The notes: generated from the letters alone by a model not told the origin. A stretch of 64,000 nucleotides of DNA from Adiantum capillus-veneris (GCA_014529385.2 CM043969.1:15065446-15129445), one strand, 5' to 3'. Counted from the first letter of the stretch, positions 45,960 to 59,459 are shown. Translations and numbers: made by a program.

Positions 45960-46690
45960 CCTTTTACTGAGGTGGATGATGGTCCAGTGCAAGGAGTTGC
46001 ATCGAAGAGGGTAAATAAACTGCCTAATACATCTATCAATGTTGAAGAAAATGATGTGAAGGATGCAAAGTCTAAGTGGCAATACTATTGGGTTGAGCAC
46101 TTGATTCATATTAGAGATAAGATGCACGAGGACTTCAACAAGCCATCTAAGCGGGGAGTCAACCTCTGGAGAAAGGTTGCCTTGAAGCTTGCCTTTATAT
46201 TCACTAACTTTGACAAGTACAAGGAAGTGTGTAGAAATAAGTGGGGATGATTGTACAATGACTACAAGGTGGACGAGACTCACAAGAACATCTGACGGAG
46301 TGATAGAAAGAGGTCATGCAAATGGTATGACATTGTTGATGAGTACATGCATAGTAGATCTCATGTGTCTTACAGGAGCCATGCATCTGCTTTGCCAACA
46401 AAGTAGACTAATACAGGTGAAGACTTTAAGATTGCAAGCAATGATCAAGACTTCTCATTGAGTTCGCACCCAAGTAGTCTTCAGAAGGCATAGGACAACT
46501 CTTTAATTGACTTGAGTGAGTTTGGCAAGGACTTGATTAAGGATCTTAAGGAGTCCAAGGAGAAGGTGGAAGCAATAGTGTCATAGAAGCTAGAAATTTC
46601 TTGCCATTGTAGAAAAATCTTGTTGATTGTATCACTGATAGAAAGGAGTGACAAAGCCCAAAGGAACTCGGAACATGGTCTCAGATCTTG
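45960..46690 (+). pseudogene. Trihelix / Myb-SANT-like DNA-binding protein fragment
   Basis: One continuous frame of about 230 codons. It includes 'SKWQYYWVEHLIHIRDKMHE', 'RGVNLWRKVALKLAFIFTNF', 'YKEVCRNKW', then after a stop 'LYNDYKVDETHKNI', 'RSDRKRSCKWYDIVDEYMHS', and a C-terminal helix 'SEFGKDLIKDLKESKEKVEA'. The spaced tryptophans and the 'W..Y..Y' ending are those of plant trihelix-type Myb/SANT domains, which bind DNA. Five in-frame stops (46248, 46293, 46404, 46491 and 46584) interrupt it, yet I see no frameshift. It could be a host gene relic or the DNA-binding partner of a PIF/Harbinger-type transposon. Confidence 0.65.
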
Positions 46691-46926
46691 AGATAGTTTT
46701 TTTCTTAGTAACAATAACTCATGTAGGCACTTTGATAGTCTTAGCATATTTGGTTGTGAGTGCGCGTGTGCACGGATGCATGCATGTGCGGTGCAGTGCA
46801 TGCGAGAAGGGGAGAAGCACAAGACGGTGTGGGTCGAGGAACCTCTGGAACTATATGAGGGAGGAGCTCCTTATTGTTCATATAGAAATAATAAGGGTAT
46901 GTACACACATGGCAGGCGGCGAACGT
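46691..46926. other. Short spacer, nothing recognised
   Basis: It includes a purine/pyrimidine-alternating stretch, 'gtgcgcgtgtgcacggatgcatgcatgtgcg', near 46,760-46,790. No domain in the overlapping frames. Confidence 0.4.
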
Positions 46927-48067
46927 TGTCCTACAGCTCTGCTCCCATGCTAAGAAAGATGCCAGAAAAATGCACATCCAACTTATTTGAAGCTTATCTG
47001 ATTAATGATCAGTGTTCAGGGATTGGTAACAAACTATTTTTACGGTTAATGTATGCGACATGCGGCTTTAAAAGGCCAACATATTCCTTAATGATGCTAA
47101 AGAGGAGTATGCTTGAAGTGAGCACAGATGGGAGATTGTGATCTAGAACTGGAGTGCTTGAAGTGCTCTACCAGCATGTCTTCATGGTTCGTTGATTGGA
47201 GCTACGGTGCAAAAGTTATGGCAGTTTGAAGTTTAAGTCGATAGCAGATCCGTACCGGATTGAGTAAATGCAACTAAGGGAACATAGATGAAGTGAATGC
47301 ATGGGGCCGAAGAGCTCACTTTGTGGAGCACGTCAGTCTTTTCAAATCACTGGATCGGAGTTCCGGTTGCCAAGATATTGGCCGTTAAAGATTCACAGGG
47401 GGTCGGTTCCATACCAGTCTGGTCGGCTCAATCGGTGTGCCATCTAGGAATTTTTGAGGTTCAGCTAGGGTTTTGAATGTAGCAGAATAAGTGCTTGAGG
47501 AGGGAGGAGAATCTTGTCCAGAATGTCATCACTTGCAATGCATTGGTAGTTGGGTGTGCTGGATAGGCAAAAATGGAGCTCGACACTGCTTAGGTCAACA
47601 ATTAGGGAAGCATGGTAATGCTCTGGCCAATGTGTATACCAAATGTGGTGATTGGATGATGATTTGGCAAATAAGTATGCTTTATACAATGCTTTAGTAG
47701 TGCTTTGGTTGAAATGTATGCCGAATGTGATGCACTTCAGAGAGCACAATAAGTGCTTGAGTGGAATTTCTTTTAAGGTCGTCTCTTGATACGGGCAACA
47801 GAACTCATGATGAGATTGCTAGACAGGGACTACTAGGGAAATATTTTGTGCTTAGCAATGCCTTGCCCGATATGTATACCACCTGTGGCGCCTTTACGAA
47901 AGCACGAAGTGTATGCCTAATGTGGTGCCGTTACGAAATCACAAAAATCTCTTGATGAGATCTTTGTCTGAAATGTCACCTCATGGAGCGTATTGATTGT
48001 GGGGTATGCCAGGCTCGATAGGGGATGCTGGAGGAAGATGTTGAGCTTGGCAATTCCTTTCCGATAT
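46927..48067 (+). pseudogene. PPR protein fragment, copy A
   Basis: Three frames hold PPR-type text: 'LFLRLMYATCGFKRPTYSLM' (46,990-47,110), 'GNALANVYTKCGDWM' (about 47,610-47,660) and 'LSNALPDMYTTCGAFTKARS' (47,850-47,920), then 'SWSVLIVGYARLD'. 'NALxxMYxxCG' and 'SWxxLIxGYA' are hallmarks of plant P/PLS-class PPR repeats, whose intact proteins act in organelle RNA processing. Frameshifts and stops separate the pieces. It is about 90% similar to copy B at 53,345-54,482 and sits upstream of an LTR, as copy B does. Confidence 0.7.
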
Positions 48068-48134
48068 GTGTTGGGGGAGAGGCTATGGAGGATGCCAATG
48101 CTAGACAACCATGGCAAGATGCAGGTTCAGCAAC

Positions 48135-49120
<986 letters not shown>

Positions 49121-50631
49121 TGGCCGCCCAATGCCCAAGGGCAATCTAGGCTAGGCCGCCCAAAGACTCATCTAATGGCCACCCAAGTTAAAAAGGATGT
49201 GGCTGCCCAAAGGGGTTTTAATAAGGGTGAAATGGGAAAATAAAAGGAAAGGAGAGAGAAGGCATGGCGGGCAGGGGCAGTGCTGCACATGGAGGAGAAA
49301 GAGGCTCATAGAGCCCATGGTAGGCTGCACATGAAGACGCAGAAGAAGCGGCAAATGACGAGCAGTCCACTACACTCCATTTTGGCTCCAAATTCAGTTT
49401 GTTTTGGGTCGTTCACGCTACCTACTACCACATCATCAAGTGCCCTTTCCCGCACCTAGCAACGATGGTGCCATCGTTGCTTAGGAGGGGAAGGGACTAT
49501 TTTTAAGAAGGGGTTAAAAATAGCTAGGGGGGATGCAAGGAAAAACGTGTAGAGAGATAAGGGGAATTTGAACGAGAAGAAGACAAAAACAAATTGCATA
49601 GCAAGCGTGGAGAAGAGGAGGGAATATCGGGGGAGCTCAAAAGGCGAATAAGGGAAAAGCTCTCTCTCTCGACTCTTCCTCGGTCTAGCAAAGCAAGGAG
49701 ATCATGAGCTCGAAGAGGAACGGGAGAAGAAGATGGGTTGTTTTTGGGTGATGAGAGGCAAAGATCTTTCTCTCTCTCTCTCTCGTCCTCGGCAAGCAAA
49801 GGAAGATCTCTCTCTTTCGTGTTGAGAAGAAAGCAAAGTCCCTCTCTCTCGTGCTTGAGAAGTAAGACTCTCGGAGAGGTGAGGTGAAGCAAAGCAAGCA
49901 AAGGGAGGATCTCTTTCTCTCATCCTCAGATCAAAGCAAAGTAAAGCTCTCTCTTGACTGTGGAGATCAAGTTCAAGGCTTGAAGCCGGAGATGCATAAA
50001 GCAAGGAAACTAAAGTTTCTCTTTCGCTCTCAACCTTGGTTACGCGAGGAAGAGAAAGGGCTTGCATGAAGCAAAGGATAAATAAGAGATAGAGGGCGGA
50101 GCTACAGCTGCAGCTCAAGGAGGAGTTGGGGTAGCAGTCGTAGCTGAAGCCGGCGGAGCCAAAGTCTAAGCAAAAGTGCAAGCAAAGGTCTAAAACTTAT
50201 TGTTGGTAATTGAGGCAATAGGAAAAAGAGAGCTCTTGAGTGCTATTGAAGCAGGGAAAGATTGACATAGAAAGAGAAAATTTACAAATTCCACGGGGTA
50301 GTTTTAAAGTGGCAAAAGAGAATTTCCATTATCGTCAGCAGCAGCTAGAGAATGTTTAATCATCATGTTAATCTCGGTGTCGATAACGACCCGATTAATC
50401 TTGTAAAACGGGAGATTAAACTCCTAGTTATCAGTTGATCCAATTGACGGTGCTATTCACATCCCACCTTGGCTAAGGATTAAGTTGTACTTAAAGCTTG
50501 ACTTGATTAATTGAAGTTTACGGTGATTGCCATAGCCTTTTTCACATGTTGTTATTCTTCTCTCTCATACCTCCCACAACCAGAGGCCCGGCGCCTGCTC
50601 GACTCACATTTCGAACACATTTACCCCGACA
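49121..50631 (+). repeat. Left LTR of the PPR-bearing element
   Basis: 1511 bp. It is alignable throughout to 54514-56109, including the block of short CT runs at about 49,660-50,030. Frames such as 49702-50181 mirror those of the right copy and are not genes. Confidence 0.72.
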
Positions 50632-51300
50632 TCTTTGGTGAACCTTACAAAACCTGACACAAATCGAGCCGGGATGGGAGGTAAAGATGGAGAATTTAGA
50701 GCAGATGATGAAGATGATTGCAGAGTTAAGTGCAAACGGTTTTGATGATAAGTCAACAGTTCCAGATTTTTTGAAGATACTTCAATTGGTTCAAGGATCT
50801 CTACTTGAAATGGAGACCATAAGAAGAAAAATCAAATGGATGAAGTTCTGGATGCACCTTTAGATGTGGTATACAACGATAGGCGAGTCTTTGATGGATA
50901 CGATCCAGAGGTCTACCTAGAGTGCTATGAGTTGGAAACCAAGGTAAGAGGGATACCATAAGAGTTAATGATCAGATCTTTTGAGCAGTTAGTAATTTCA
51001 GATTTGAAGGAGCAGATTCAAGAGGTTACCAAAGCTTGCTAATGACGACTGGGAATATTTCAAAGAAGCTATGTACAAGTAAGTTATGAGCATTATGAAA
51101 GCTGTCAAGAACAGAGTCCAAGTCGTAGATATTTGAGGACAAGTACGATTGAAATTAGAAGCTGTGATTGATGAGTGTATTGTACAAGATGCTACCTTCT
51201 TATAGGCTAATGATGAAGACATAGTTAAAGCTGTGTATGAAAAGTTGGGTTTTGCAAATGTTGTGCATGAAGTATAAGTCTTTGAGGGTGAGGCTCTACA
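50632..51300 (+). CDS. Decayed Gag-like region of the PPR-bearing element
   Basis: Across frames it reads 'MENLEQMMKMIAELSANGFD', 'RRVFDGYDPEVYLECYELET' and 'IRSFEQLVISDLKEQIQE'. The 'FDGYDPEVYLECYE' phrase is in the style of the start of a retrotransposon Gag core. It is too decayed for a firm family. Confidence 0.4.
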
Positions 51301-51341
51301 GCCTCAAGCTACACAGGGTGAATTATGTAAAGAACTTGTAA

Positions 51342-52800
51342 ATGCAGTACACGAGGGAAAGAAATCAAGGAACGACGAATTGGCTAAAGCTCAGGAAAAA
51401 ATTTGTGCATGTGAATGAGTGCAGCCATATTCAAGTAGACATGCATGAAGGTTCGGTTACAACTGATACTTTTGCTACTGACTCAGAATTAGAGAAAATT
51501 TTCTCTGGAAGAGATTCTACCATAGAGTTAATTGATAATACTCGTACAAATTCCACTATAGATTTGATTGATGATACAGATGTTATAGGTCAAAGCAAGT
51601 CTGTTGTTGAGAGCAGCAGGACCATGGGTTTGGGTATACCAGATTTACCAAATTTGGATGTACCAAATTTGAGGACTTGGTTAAGCAAGAGTATGTGCTT
51701 GAAGATCTACAAAATGTTGATTCAGAGGGGGTGCAGACTCCTTCTTTGACAAGTTTCTGTGACCCAGAGCTACCAATGTGGCAAAATAATCTTGAATTTG
51801 CGGATGATTTAGAAGGGGAGCAAACCTCTTCTCTATCAAGAATTTGTGACACAAGGCTCACATTATGGCAGAATGATCATGAACTTGATGATGCTGATTC
51901 AAAGGGGGTGCATAGTGAAGTGCAATCTCTTGGTGCTGAATATGATTGGTTTCATTGTACCGATGCTACAGAGAGGGCAGTAGATGAAATTTTCAATGAG
52001 CATGCTGAACTTTGTGCTACAAAAGTATGCATGTCATATGTGGAAATCGTAGTTTACAGCAGCCTGAGATGTACAAGAAGGAGGAACCTTCTGAAGCAAT
52101 GGACCTAGATCTTATGTGATTATTGGACGAAGCTTTGCAAGGTTCTCAAATACAAATGCTAAGGATACCAATCTATCTAGATTCATGCATGAGGAAGTTT
52201 GTTCAGATGCAGTTGATGATGATCTTATGCAGTTGTTGGATGATGCTCTACTTGATTTTGAGCCTCTACAAGATAGAGAATTGTTTTTTGATGCATCTTG
52301 CGAGCCTAATGAAGATATTTTTTCCAGAGACTTGATGTATTCAGCTATACATGATTGGGATTCCAATACTAGTGAGAGTGAAGGTGCACTGCAATGCTTT
52401 TATCTGTGAGATTGATGATCAACAATTGGATGAGCCAGTTGCACAACGGATATGGTAGTATCTGGTGATACCTGATGCTATATGGGATTTGATGTTACCC
52501 TATGATGTAGGAGATATTGAGCTAGCTTTTGACCCAAGAGGTGACAAATATATGCATGATCCGAGGCAATTGACTTATATGCCATATGATCCAAATGATT
52601 TTCTTGAAGATTTGTGGGTTAATTTATGTTTATGCTTTACAGACTGGAATTTCTTGTATTTTCCCTATGATCCTAGAGGATGGTGGAAATTTTTAAAAGG
52701 AATGCTCACAGTGGGGCAAATGATTGGTTTCTCGTTTGATCCCGGGGGGAATACTAAAGTGCAAGTTGCAGATTTGAAGAGTACTAGTTATCTGTTGTAG
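51342..52800 (+). CDS. Acidic and DP-repeat frames, unrecognised
   Basis: Frames at 51342-51749, 51677-52108, 52116-52409 and 52465-52800. The first three are Asp/Glu-rich with an internal near-repeat ('EGVQTPSLTSFCDPELPMWQ' and 'GEQTSSLSRICDTRLTLWQ'). The last has five (F/Y/H)DP motifs: 'FDPRGD', 'HDPRQ', 'YDPND', 'YDPRGWW' and 'FDPGG'. No known domain. It is likely element-encoded, since it lies between the LTRs. Confidence 0.4.
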
Positions 52801-53344
52801 TAGGTTGCATGGTACACTGGTTTGGTTTCTAAACTATGCTAAGTCAGAAGAGTTTTTGGTTATGCATTCAATAAGATGACATGGTTGGCTTCCAGTTGAC
52901 TTCTTTGGACAATTGATGAAGTATCTTCACATCTTTTGAGTTGCTTTTGCTACCAGAACTTGAAGTAAGGACTTGACGGCCATCTTGTGTCAAGAGAGAG
53001 TAAGGCATACTTGAGCTTCACAGGGTTCCCTAAAGCGAGGTTGATGGTCAATCCGTGTGCATCATTAACTGGAGCACTTGAGTCTGGCGAGGTTCACTAA
53101 ACAGGTTTTCCATAATTGCATGCTTTGGACTCTACGATAGATACGGTTCAAATATTTTTGATGGGAAACTACCTAATGATTAAACTAGAACATTGATGAT
53201 AAGGTATAAGCCTTATTTTATTTTTCATATGTTTACCAGTTACATGAGTTTGATGATGGCAAAGAGCTTAAGGTACCTATAGTAGATGCATATTGAAGTG
53301 CAATTGGCACAGACTAGAGGTTGTGCAGGTTCAGAGGGGTGGAT

Positions 53345-54482
53345 GTCGTGCAGCTCCGCTCCCATGCTAAGAAAGATGCCAAAAAAATGCGCATCCAGCT
53401 TATTTGAAGCTTATGTGATTAATGATCAGTGTTCAAGGCTTGATAACAAACTATTTTTACGGTTAATGTATGCCAGATGCGGCTTTAAAGGGCCAACAGA
53501 TGCCTTGATGATGCTAAAAGGGAGTATGCTTGAAGTGAGCACAGATGGGAGATTGTGATCTAGAACTGGAGTGCTTGAAGTGATCTACTGGCCTATCTTT
53601 GCGGCTCATCAATTGGAGCTACAGTGCAAAAGTTATGGCCGTTTGAAGTTAAATTCGATAGCCGATCCGTACCGGATTGGGTAATTGCAATTGTGGGGAC
53701 ATAGATGAAGTGAATGCATGGGGCTGAAGAGCACACCTTGTGGAGAATGTTGGTCTTTCAGATCAGATCAGAGTTGTAGTTGCCAAGATAATGGCCGTTA
53801 AAGATTCACCGCAGGCTGCTTCTGCACCAGTTTGGTCAGCTCAATCGATGTGCCATCTACGGATTTTTTCAGGTTCAGCCAGGGTTTTGAATGCAGTAGA
53901 ATAAGTGCTCGAGGAGGGAGGAGAATCTTGTCCAAAATGTCATCACTTGCAGTGCATTGGTAGTTGGGTGTGCTCGATAAGAAAAAATGGAGCTCGGCAC
54001 GGCTTAGGTCAACAATTAGGGAAGCACGGTAATGCTCTGGCCAATGTGTATACCAAATGTGGTGATTGGATGATGATTTGGCCAATAAGTATGCTTGATA
54101 CAATGCTTTAGTAGTGCTTTGGTTGAGATGTATGCCGAATGTGATGCACTTCAAAGAGCACAATAAGTGCTTGAGTGGAATTTCTTTTAAGGTCGTATTT
54201 GATATGGGCAACAGAACTCATGATGAGATTGCTACACATGGACTGCTAGGGAAAGATGTTGTGCTTAGCAATGCCTTGCCCGATATGTATACAAACTATG
54301 GTGCCTTAACGAAAGCATGAAGTGTATGCCTAATGTGATGCCGTTACGAAAGCACAAAAAGCTCTTGATGAGCTCTTTGTCCGAAATGTTGCCTCATAGA
54401 GCGTATTGATTGTGGGATATGCCAAGCTCGATAGGGGATGCTCGAGAAAGATGTTAAGCTTTGTGGTTCCCTACCGATATGC
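53345..54482 (+). pseudogene. PPR protein fragment, copy B
   Basis: Matches copy A piece by piece: 'LFLRLMYARCGFKGPTDALM' (53,440-53,520), 'GNALANVYTKCGDWM' (about 54,025-54,075), 'LSNALPDMYTNYGALTKA' (54,265-54,318) and 'ELFVRNVASWSVLIVGYAKL' (54,375-54,430). 'ARCGFKGPTDALMML' keeps the PPR helix-B pattern better than copy A does. Frameshifted between pieces. It lies inside the LTR pair just before the right LTR, as expected for a gene fragment captured by the element. Confidence 0.72.
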
Positions 54483-54513
54483 ATGTCAAATGTGGTGCCC
54501 TTACAAAAAGGCT

Positions 54514-55169
54514 TGGCCGCCCAATGCCCAAGGGCAACCTAGGCTAGGCCGCCCAAAGGCTCATCTAATGGCCACCCAAGTTAAAAAGGGTGTGGCCGCC
54601 CAAAGGGGTTTTAATAAGGGCAAAATGGGAAAGTAAAAGGAAAGGAGAGCGAAGGCATGGCGGGAAGGGGTAGCACTCCACAGGGAGGAGAAAGAGGCTC
54701 ATAGAGCCCATGGTAGGCTGCACACGATGATGCGAAAGAAGTGGCAAATGACGAGCAGTCCACTACGCTCCGTTTTGGCTCCAAATTCGGCTCATTTTGG
54801 GTTGTTCATGCTACCTACTGCCATGTCATCAAGTGCCCTTTCCCGCACCTAGCAACGATGGTGCCATCATTGCTTAGGAGGGGAAGGGGATATTTTTAAG
54901 AAGGGGTTAAAACTAGCTAGGGGGGATGCAAGGAAAAACGTGTAGAGAGATAAGGGGAATTTGAACAAGAAGGAGACGAAAAGGAGTTGCATAGCAAGCG
55001 TGGAGAAGAGGAGGGAATACCGGGGGAGCTCGAAAGGCGAGCAAGGGAAAGCTCTCTCTCTCGGCTCGTCCTCGGCCTAGCAAAGCAAGGAGATCGTGAC
55101 CTCAAAGAGGTAACGAGAGGGCATGATGAGAAGAAGACGGGATGTTTTAGGGTGATGAGAAGGCAAAGA

Positions 55170-55260
<91 letters not shown>

Positions 55261-56109
55261 CTCGACAAGCAAAGGAAGGTCTCTCTCTTTCGTGTTGAAG
55301 AAGAAAGCGAAGGCTCTCTCTCTCGTGCTTGAGAAGTAACTCTTAGAGAGGTGAGGTGAAGCAAAGCAAGCAAAGGGAGGATCTCTTTCTCTTGTCCTTG
55401 GATCAAAGCAAAGTAAAGCTCTCTCTCGACTGTGGAGATCAAGTTTAAGGCTTGAAGCTGGAGATGCATAAAGCAAGGAAGGTAAAGTTTCTCTCTCGCT
55501 CTTGACCGTGGTTAAGCGAGGAAGAGAAAGGGCTTGCATGAATCAAAGCAGAAATAAGAGATAGAGGGTGGAGCTACAGCTGCAGCCCAAGGAGGAGTTG
55601 GGGTAGCAATCGTAGATGAAGCCAGAGCCGGAGCTGTAGTCTAAGCAGAAGTGTAAGCAGAGGTCTGAAATTTATTGATGGTAATTGAGGTAGTAGGAGA
55701 AAGAGAGCTCTTGAGTGCTATCGAAGCAGGGAAAGATCGACATAGAAAGAGAAAATTTGCAGATTCCATGGGGCAGTTGAAGTAGTTAAATGGCAGAAGA
55801 GAATTTCCATTACCGTCATCAGCTAGAGATTGATTAATCATCATGTTAAGCCCTGTGCCATTAACGGCCCGGCTAATCCTGTAAAACAGGAGCTTAAACT
55901 CCTATTTATCAATTGGTCCAAGTGACGGTGCTATTAATAGCCCACCTTGGCTAAGGACTAAGTTGTACTTAAAGCTTGACTTGATTAATTGAAGTTTATG
56001 ATCATATCCATAGCATTTTTCACATGCTATTCTTCTTCTCTCTCACACCTCCCACAACTAGAGGCCCCGTGCCTACCCGGCTCATGTTTCGAACACATAT
56101 CCCCCGACA
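54514..56109 (+). repeat. Right LTR of the PPR-bearing element
   Basis: 1596 bp. Longer than the left copy, mainly because of the (CT)n expansion at 55174-55257. Confidence 0.72.
55174..55257. repeat. (CT)n microsatellite within an LTR
   Basis: About 42 units. The left LTR has only about 10 at the matching place near 49,770-49,785. Confidence 0.95.
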
Positions 56110-57560
56110 ACGTTCGGCCCCGGGCAAAGGCATAGCGCCTTTATCCCAACAAAATCCAACATAAAGGCGATGCACTGATATGTGCGGCCTACTAGCTAAA
56201 CTACTACTATGTACAAGAAACTAGGTGAGAGACTGTCTCAACCTATGCCCACTGGCTCACTCTGTCGATCTACACGTAGTTGTATTGGCTCTGGTGGTAG
56301 GCAAGCATCCATACCGACACTAGAGCCTGCATGTAAGTCCCGTGGACTACTCTATATGGTCTTCAAAACTCCACTCTGCATCATGCTAGTGTCAGCCATT
56401 CGCGCGACTGACAACCCTTGGTGCAAATGCTAGATCAGGCCTCGACACTAACAAGTCAAACATCCCGAACGCTGATAAAAAATACGCAAGATTGGCTATA
56501 CTCGCCTCCCTTGCGCTATCTGCAATCACTACATCATCAGGACTACCCATCGCATATGGATGTGTCAATGCCAACACTGAGATAGCTACGTCCCTCTCAC
56601 CCATAGGCAAAACTGTGCATCCTGGTACTACCTCATCAGCCTCTAACATGAGGATATCAAAGAACTCCATGTCTGGCATCTTTGTCTGTGTCTCGAGGGA
56701 GCACCCTTGCTCTACTCCTCTGCCTGCACAAACTTTTACAACACTTGCTATGTCTCACTAGAGCATTGTCGCTCTATCTATGTTTCTACAGAGTCTACTG
56801 GCACGTCCTGCATAGCTAAATGCTCTGTCTCATGAGCATGGCGGAGCTCACCCGCAAAAGAGACACGTCTTGTCTCTCATTGAAAGCATGCTAACAACAA
56901 GATAGATACTACACAGTCTCGAACCTCAGACACATGCATAGGATATACCAGGCCACTGCGGGATCCTCTGGCAATCACTAACGAGCCGCAATGCAACTGG
57001 AAAGACTTCTCTCTAAGCAGTATTTGACAACCAAAGTCAGCTAACTGTCTCATTGAGATCAAGCTCTATCTCATGTGAAAAACGTAGCGCACATGTTGTA
57101 CTGTGTATGACGCACCACTAGGCAAAGACAAACAAACGTCTCTTGCAACCTCTATGTCAAATGCCAAACCATCGGCTAAGTGTAGACAACCAAAACTCCC
57201 ACTAGAGAAGGTGCTAAACCTGTCACGATGCGGTGTGACATGGAAAACTGCATCCTCATCTAGCAACCAACGTGGAGAAGTGTCACTGCTCAAAGACATG
57301 TAATCAGGAGGAACGCTAAGGGCAAATATGACATTACCGTCACTGGCATATGAAGCCACTGCTCTAGCATGTGTCAAAATCTCATGTGCACCATGCATAG
57401 ATCTTCGTTGTTGTCTCATACGCCTGAAACAATGGCGCCTAATGTGACTTGTGTGACCACAATGCCAACTTCGTACGTATTGGCAAGAACGAGACCGTCG
57501 TCTCTCACTATCACACATGTCTGCTGCCATAAGTGAACGCCAAAATGGCAACAAATTGGG
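56110..57560 (-). mobile_element. Antisense Copia-type fragment: zinc knuckle, protease and pre-integrase region
   Basis: Read from 57,554 downward: a CCHC-like stretch 'WHCGHTSHIRRHC', then a Copia protease region 'RWLLDEDAVFHVTPHRDRFS' with 'CLHLADGLAFDIE' and 'SYTVQHVRYV'. After that comes a pre-integrase segment, 'MRQLADFGCQILLREKSFQL' and 'RGSRSGLVYPMHVS' (56,877-57,062). Downstream of this I recognise nothing firm. No LTRs identified. A partial, broken copy. Confidence 0.72.
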
Positions 57561-57790
57561 AGATCACTCGACCACTACACAATCATGAAAGACCATGACC
57601 AATCGTGCATAAAACCGATGCTCGCATATGCATAAAAAAACTCCACAATCTGCTATTTGCAAGCATCAAACTAGGATAAAGAACTCAACCAAGCGTAAAG
57701 CACATAACCATATATGCAAGTAGAGAGCAAACTAGCTCAAAACGCATCCCATAAGAGAAACTGCCTGCAAAAATTTTCAAAAACCTGTGA

Positions 57791-57932
57791 AACTATAATT
57801 GTTTATCTGTAGCCCCACAAGCATACACAATCCTCACTCCTACGAGAGTCGGTACAAGAACACCAAACTGTGATTGTCTATCTGTAGCCACACAAGCATA
57901 CACAATCCTCACTGCTACGAGAGTGAGAACAC
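57791..57932. repeat. Tandem duplication, about 73 bp, two copies
   Basis: The text 'ctatctgtagccacacaagc...atcctcact.ctacgagagt' occurs twice, from 57,791 and 57,864, with a few differences. Confidence 0.85.
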
Positions 57933-58199
57933 CAAATTGTGTTTAAGTTGACAACACCTGTCAAGTGAGAGTAAACACTCGATCACTGCCGGAGTGGAAG
58001 TAAACTCGACCACTAAGCCATCAGAGAGTAAACTGTGAATACGCATAAGCCATGGTGAGAGTCTGGGAAAAATCCGACAGTTTCCCTTGAAAGCTGAGCA
58101 AAAACTCAAAAATCTCACCGAATACGCATGAAAATAGACACTCAATGTCTGTTTCGGCATAAGCTGCATAGTGCGGTCCGGCGGAGGTCTGGACATTGC
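57933..58199. other. Spacer between the Copia and Ty3 fragments
   Basis: A minus-strand frame 57915-58196 has no recognisable domain. The start of the Ty3 5' LTR is somewhere near here but not resolved. Confidence 0.4.
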
Positions 58200-58536
58200 G
58201 GACTAGGAGTCATGCGGCTTTGGGGTAGTTATTCATAGGATATCATAAGACAGGATGGGGGTCTACACCGTTCCCGATCTGCGTTGGAGCAGTGGTTGTA
58301 TATGGGGGGGCATACCTGTCTTTGGGAATATCACTAACGTTCATGTTATCAAAAACATCGTCTCTCTTGTACTCTGTGTTCTGATATACATCAATGAGGA
58401 AGGCAGTGTTCTATTTGCTGTAATATGTCTTATGTTATGTCTTCCTGTGTTCTGCTATTTGAATAATGTAAGGCAGTGTGCGGGTAATCATTCCCGTAAT
58501 GCTTATTGCTCCTCTGCGGGCAATAGACATTACATT

Positions 58537-58551
58537 TGGTGACCACGATGC
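58537..58551 (+). promoter_or_regulatory. Primer binding site of the Ty3 element
   Basis: tggtgaccacgatgc lies 2 bp after an ATTACA terminus. The TGGTGACC start is typical of primer sites, but I cannot assign the tRNA with confidence. Confidence 0.55.
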
Positions 58552-58578
58552 ATGATGGGTGACCTGCAGTGAACATGC

Positions 58579-59459
58579 ATGCGCATTAGGTCGCAGGGTA
58601 CTCCTGACCCGGTGGTCCCAATTGTGAGGAGACATCGGAGGAGAGGCGGTTCGGACGAATTTGTTTTTTCTACACCACAGGCTGAGGAACATGTATCTCC
58701 ATCATCAAGTCCGGTGTGTGGTAGACGCATTCGGCATGTGCGGCGTACTCCACGTAGCCAGTCATGTCCTCCTGCCATGCGTTCACCCTCACCTACTCAT
58801 GTTGCTCCACCACCGTCTCCGGTAAGTAGTCCTAGGGTTTCGCCGCCATTGTCCCCACCTCCTAGTGTTCGTCAGCTTTTTCCAGGAGAGGGTACAGTTG
58901 GGCAAGGGACGATGGCACAGCCTCAGATTAAGTATAGCCGTTTTAGAGGTCTTTCAAAGGAAGACCCGGATGCACATTTGTGACAATCAATAAAGTGTAC
59001 GGATTGAATCACCCTGGGGTGGTGATTCCTCTTCATCAACAATCAGTGTTCGAATCTACACTTTCAGGGAAAGCCGCCAAATGGCTGTCAAAATACCCTG
59101 ATGATCACTTCCAGACGTATGTCAAAGGATCCAGAGCGTTCTTGCGACGATTCATAACGGAAAAGATGGTCCCTCAGCATCTGAAAAATCTTTGTACGCT
59201 GCGTCAAAAGTCGTTGCCAGTGGAGGACTATGCTGCAAAATTCCGGATGCTTTTGCAGCGGGTACCTCAAGCACAAAGGCCAGCAGCCAAGGTGTTGAAT
59301 GATTATTTTCTACGCGGACTCAATAAGGATCTTAGAACTGCTAGGGCAACAGTGGATAAGGTAACTACTCAGCTAGATAATGTAATTGCCAGAGCTGTTG
59401 TAGCAGGAGAAGCTTTGGAGGATACGGAATCCCCAAAGAAATCAAAGAAAAAAGAGTGA
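58579..59459 (+). CDS. Gag of the Ty3 element
   Basis: A Ser/Pro-rich N-terminus ('PPSPVSSPRVSPPLSPPPSV') ends in 'YSRFRGLSKEDPDAHL'. The capsid core follows: 'FESTLSGKAAKWLSKYP', 'SRAFLRRFITEKMVP', 'VEDYAAKFRMLLQRVP' and 'LNDYFLRGLNKDLRTA'. This is the standard Retrotrans_gag pattern, in two adjoining frames. Confidence 0.78.

Larger units (their letters stand above)
49121..56109 (+). mobile_element. LTR element with Gag-like remnant and captured PPR fragment, about 7 kb
   Basis: Direct repeats 49121-50631 and 54514-56109 start TGGCCGCCC and end CCCCGACA. After the left one comes a primer-site-like 'tttggtgaaccttac'. The interior holds a decayed Gag-like region, acidic frames and PPR copy B, which ends only about 30 bp before the right LTR. 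No polymerase is seen. There is no matching target duplication (TGGAT against ACGTT), and a second PPR copy stands before the left LTR. The unit may therefore be part of a tandem internal-LTR-internal-LTR array rather than a simple insertion. Old and broken in many places. Confidence 0.65.

Noticed and set aside
56126-56144. Small hairpin 'aaaggc-atagc-gccttt'
   Set aside because: Six-base arms are expected by chance in a window this size.
57066-57554. Host zinc-finger gene
   Set aside because: The CCHC-like motif is followed directly by Copia protease and pre-integrase text, so it belongs to a Copia fragment.
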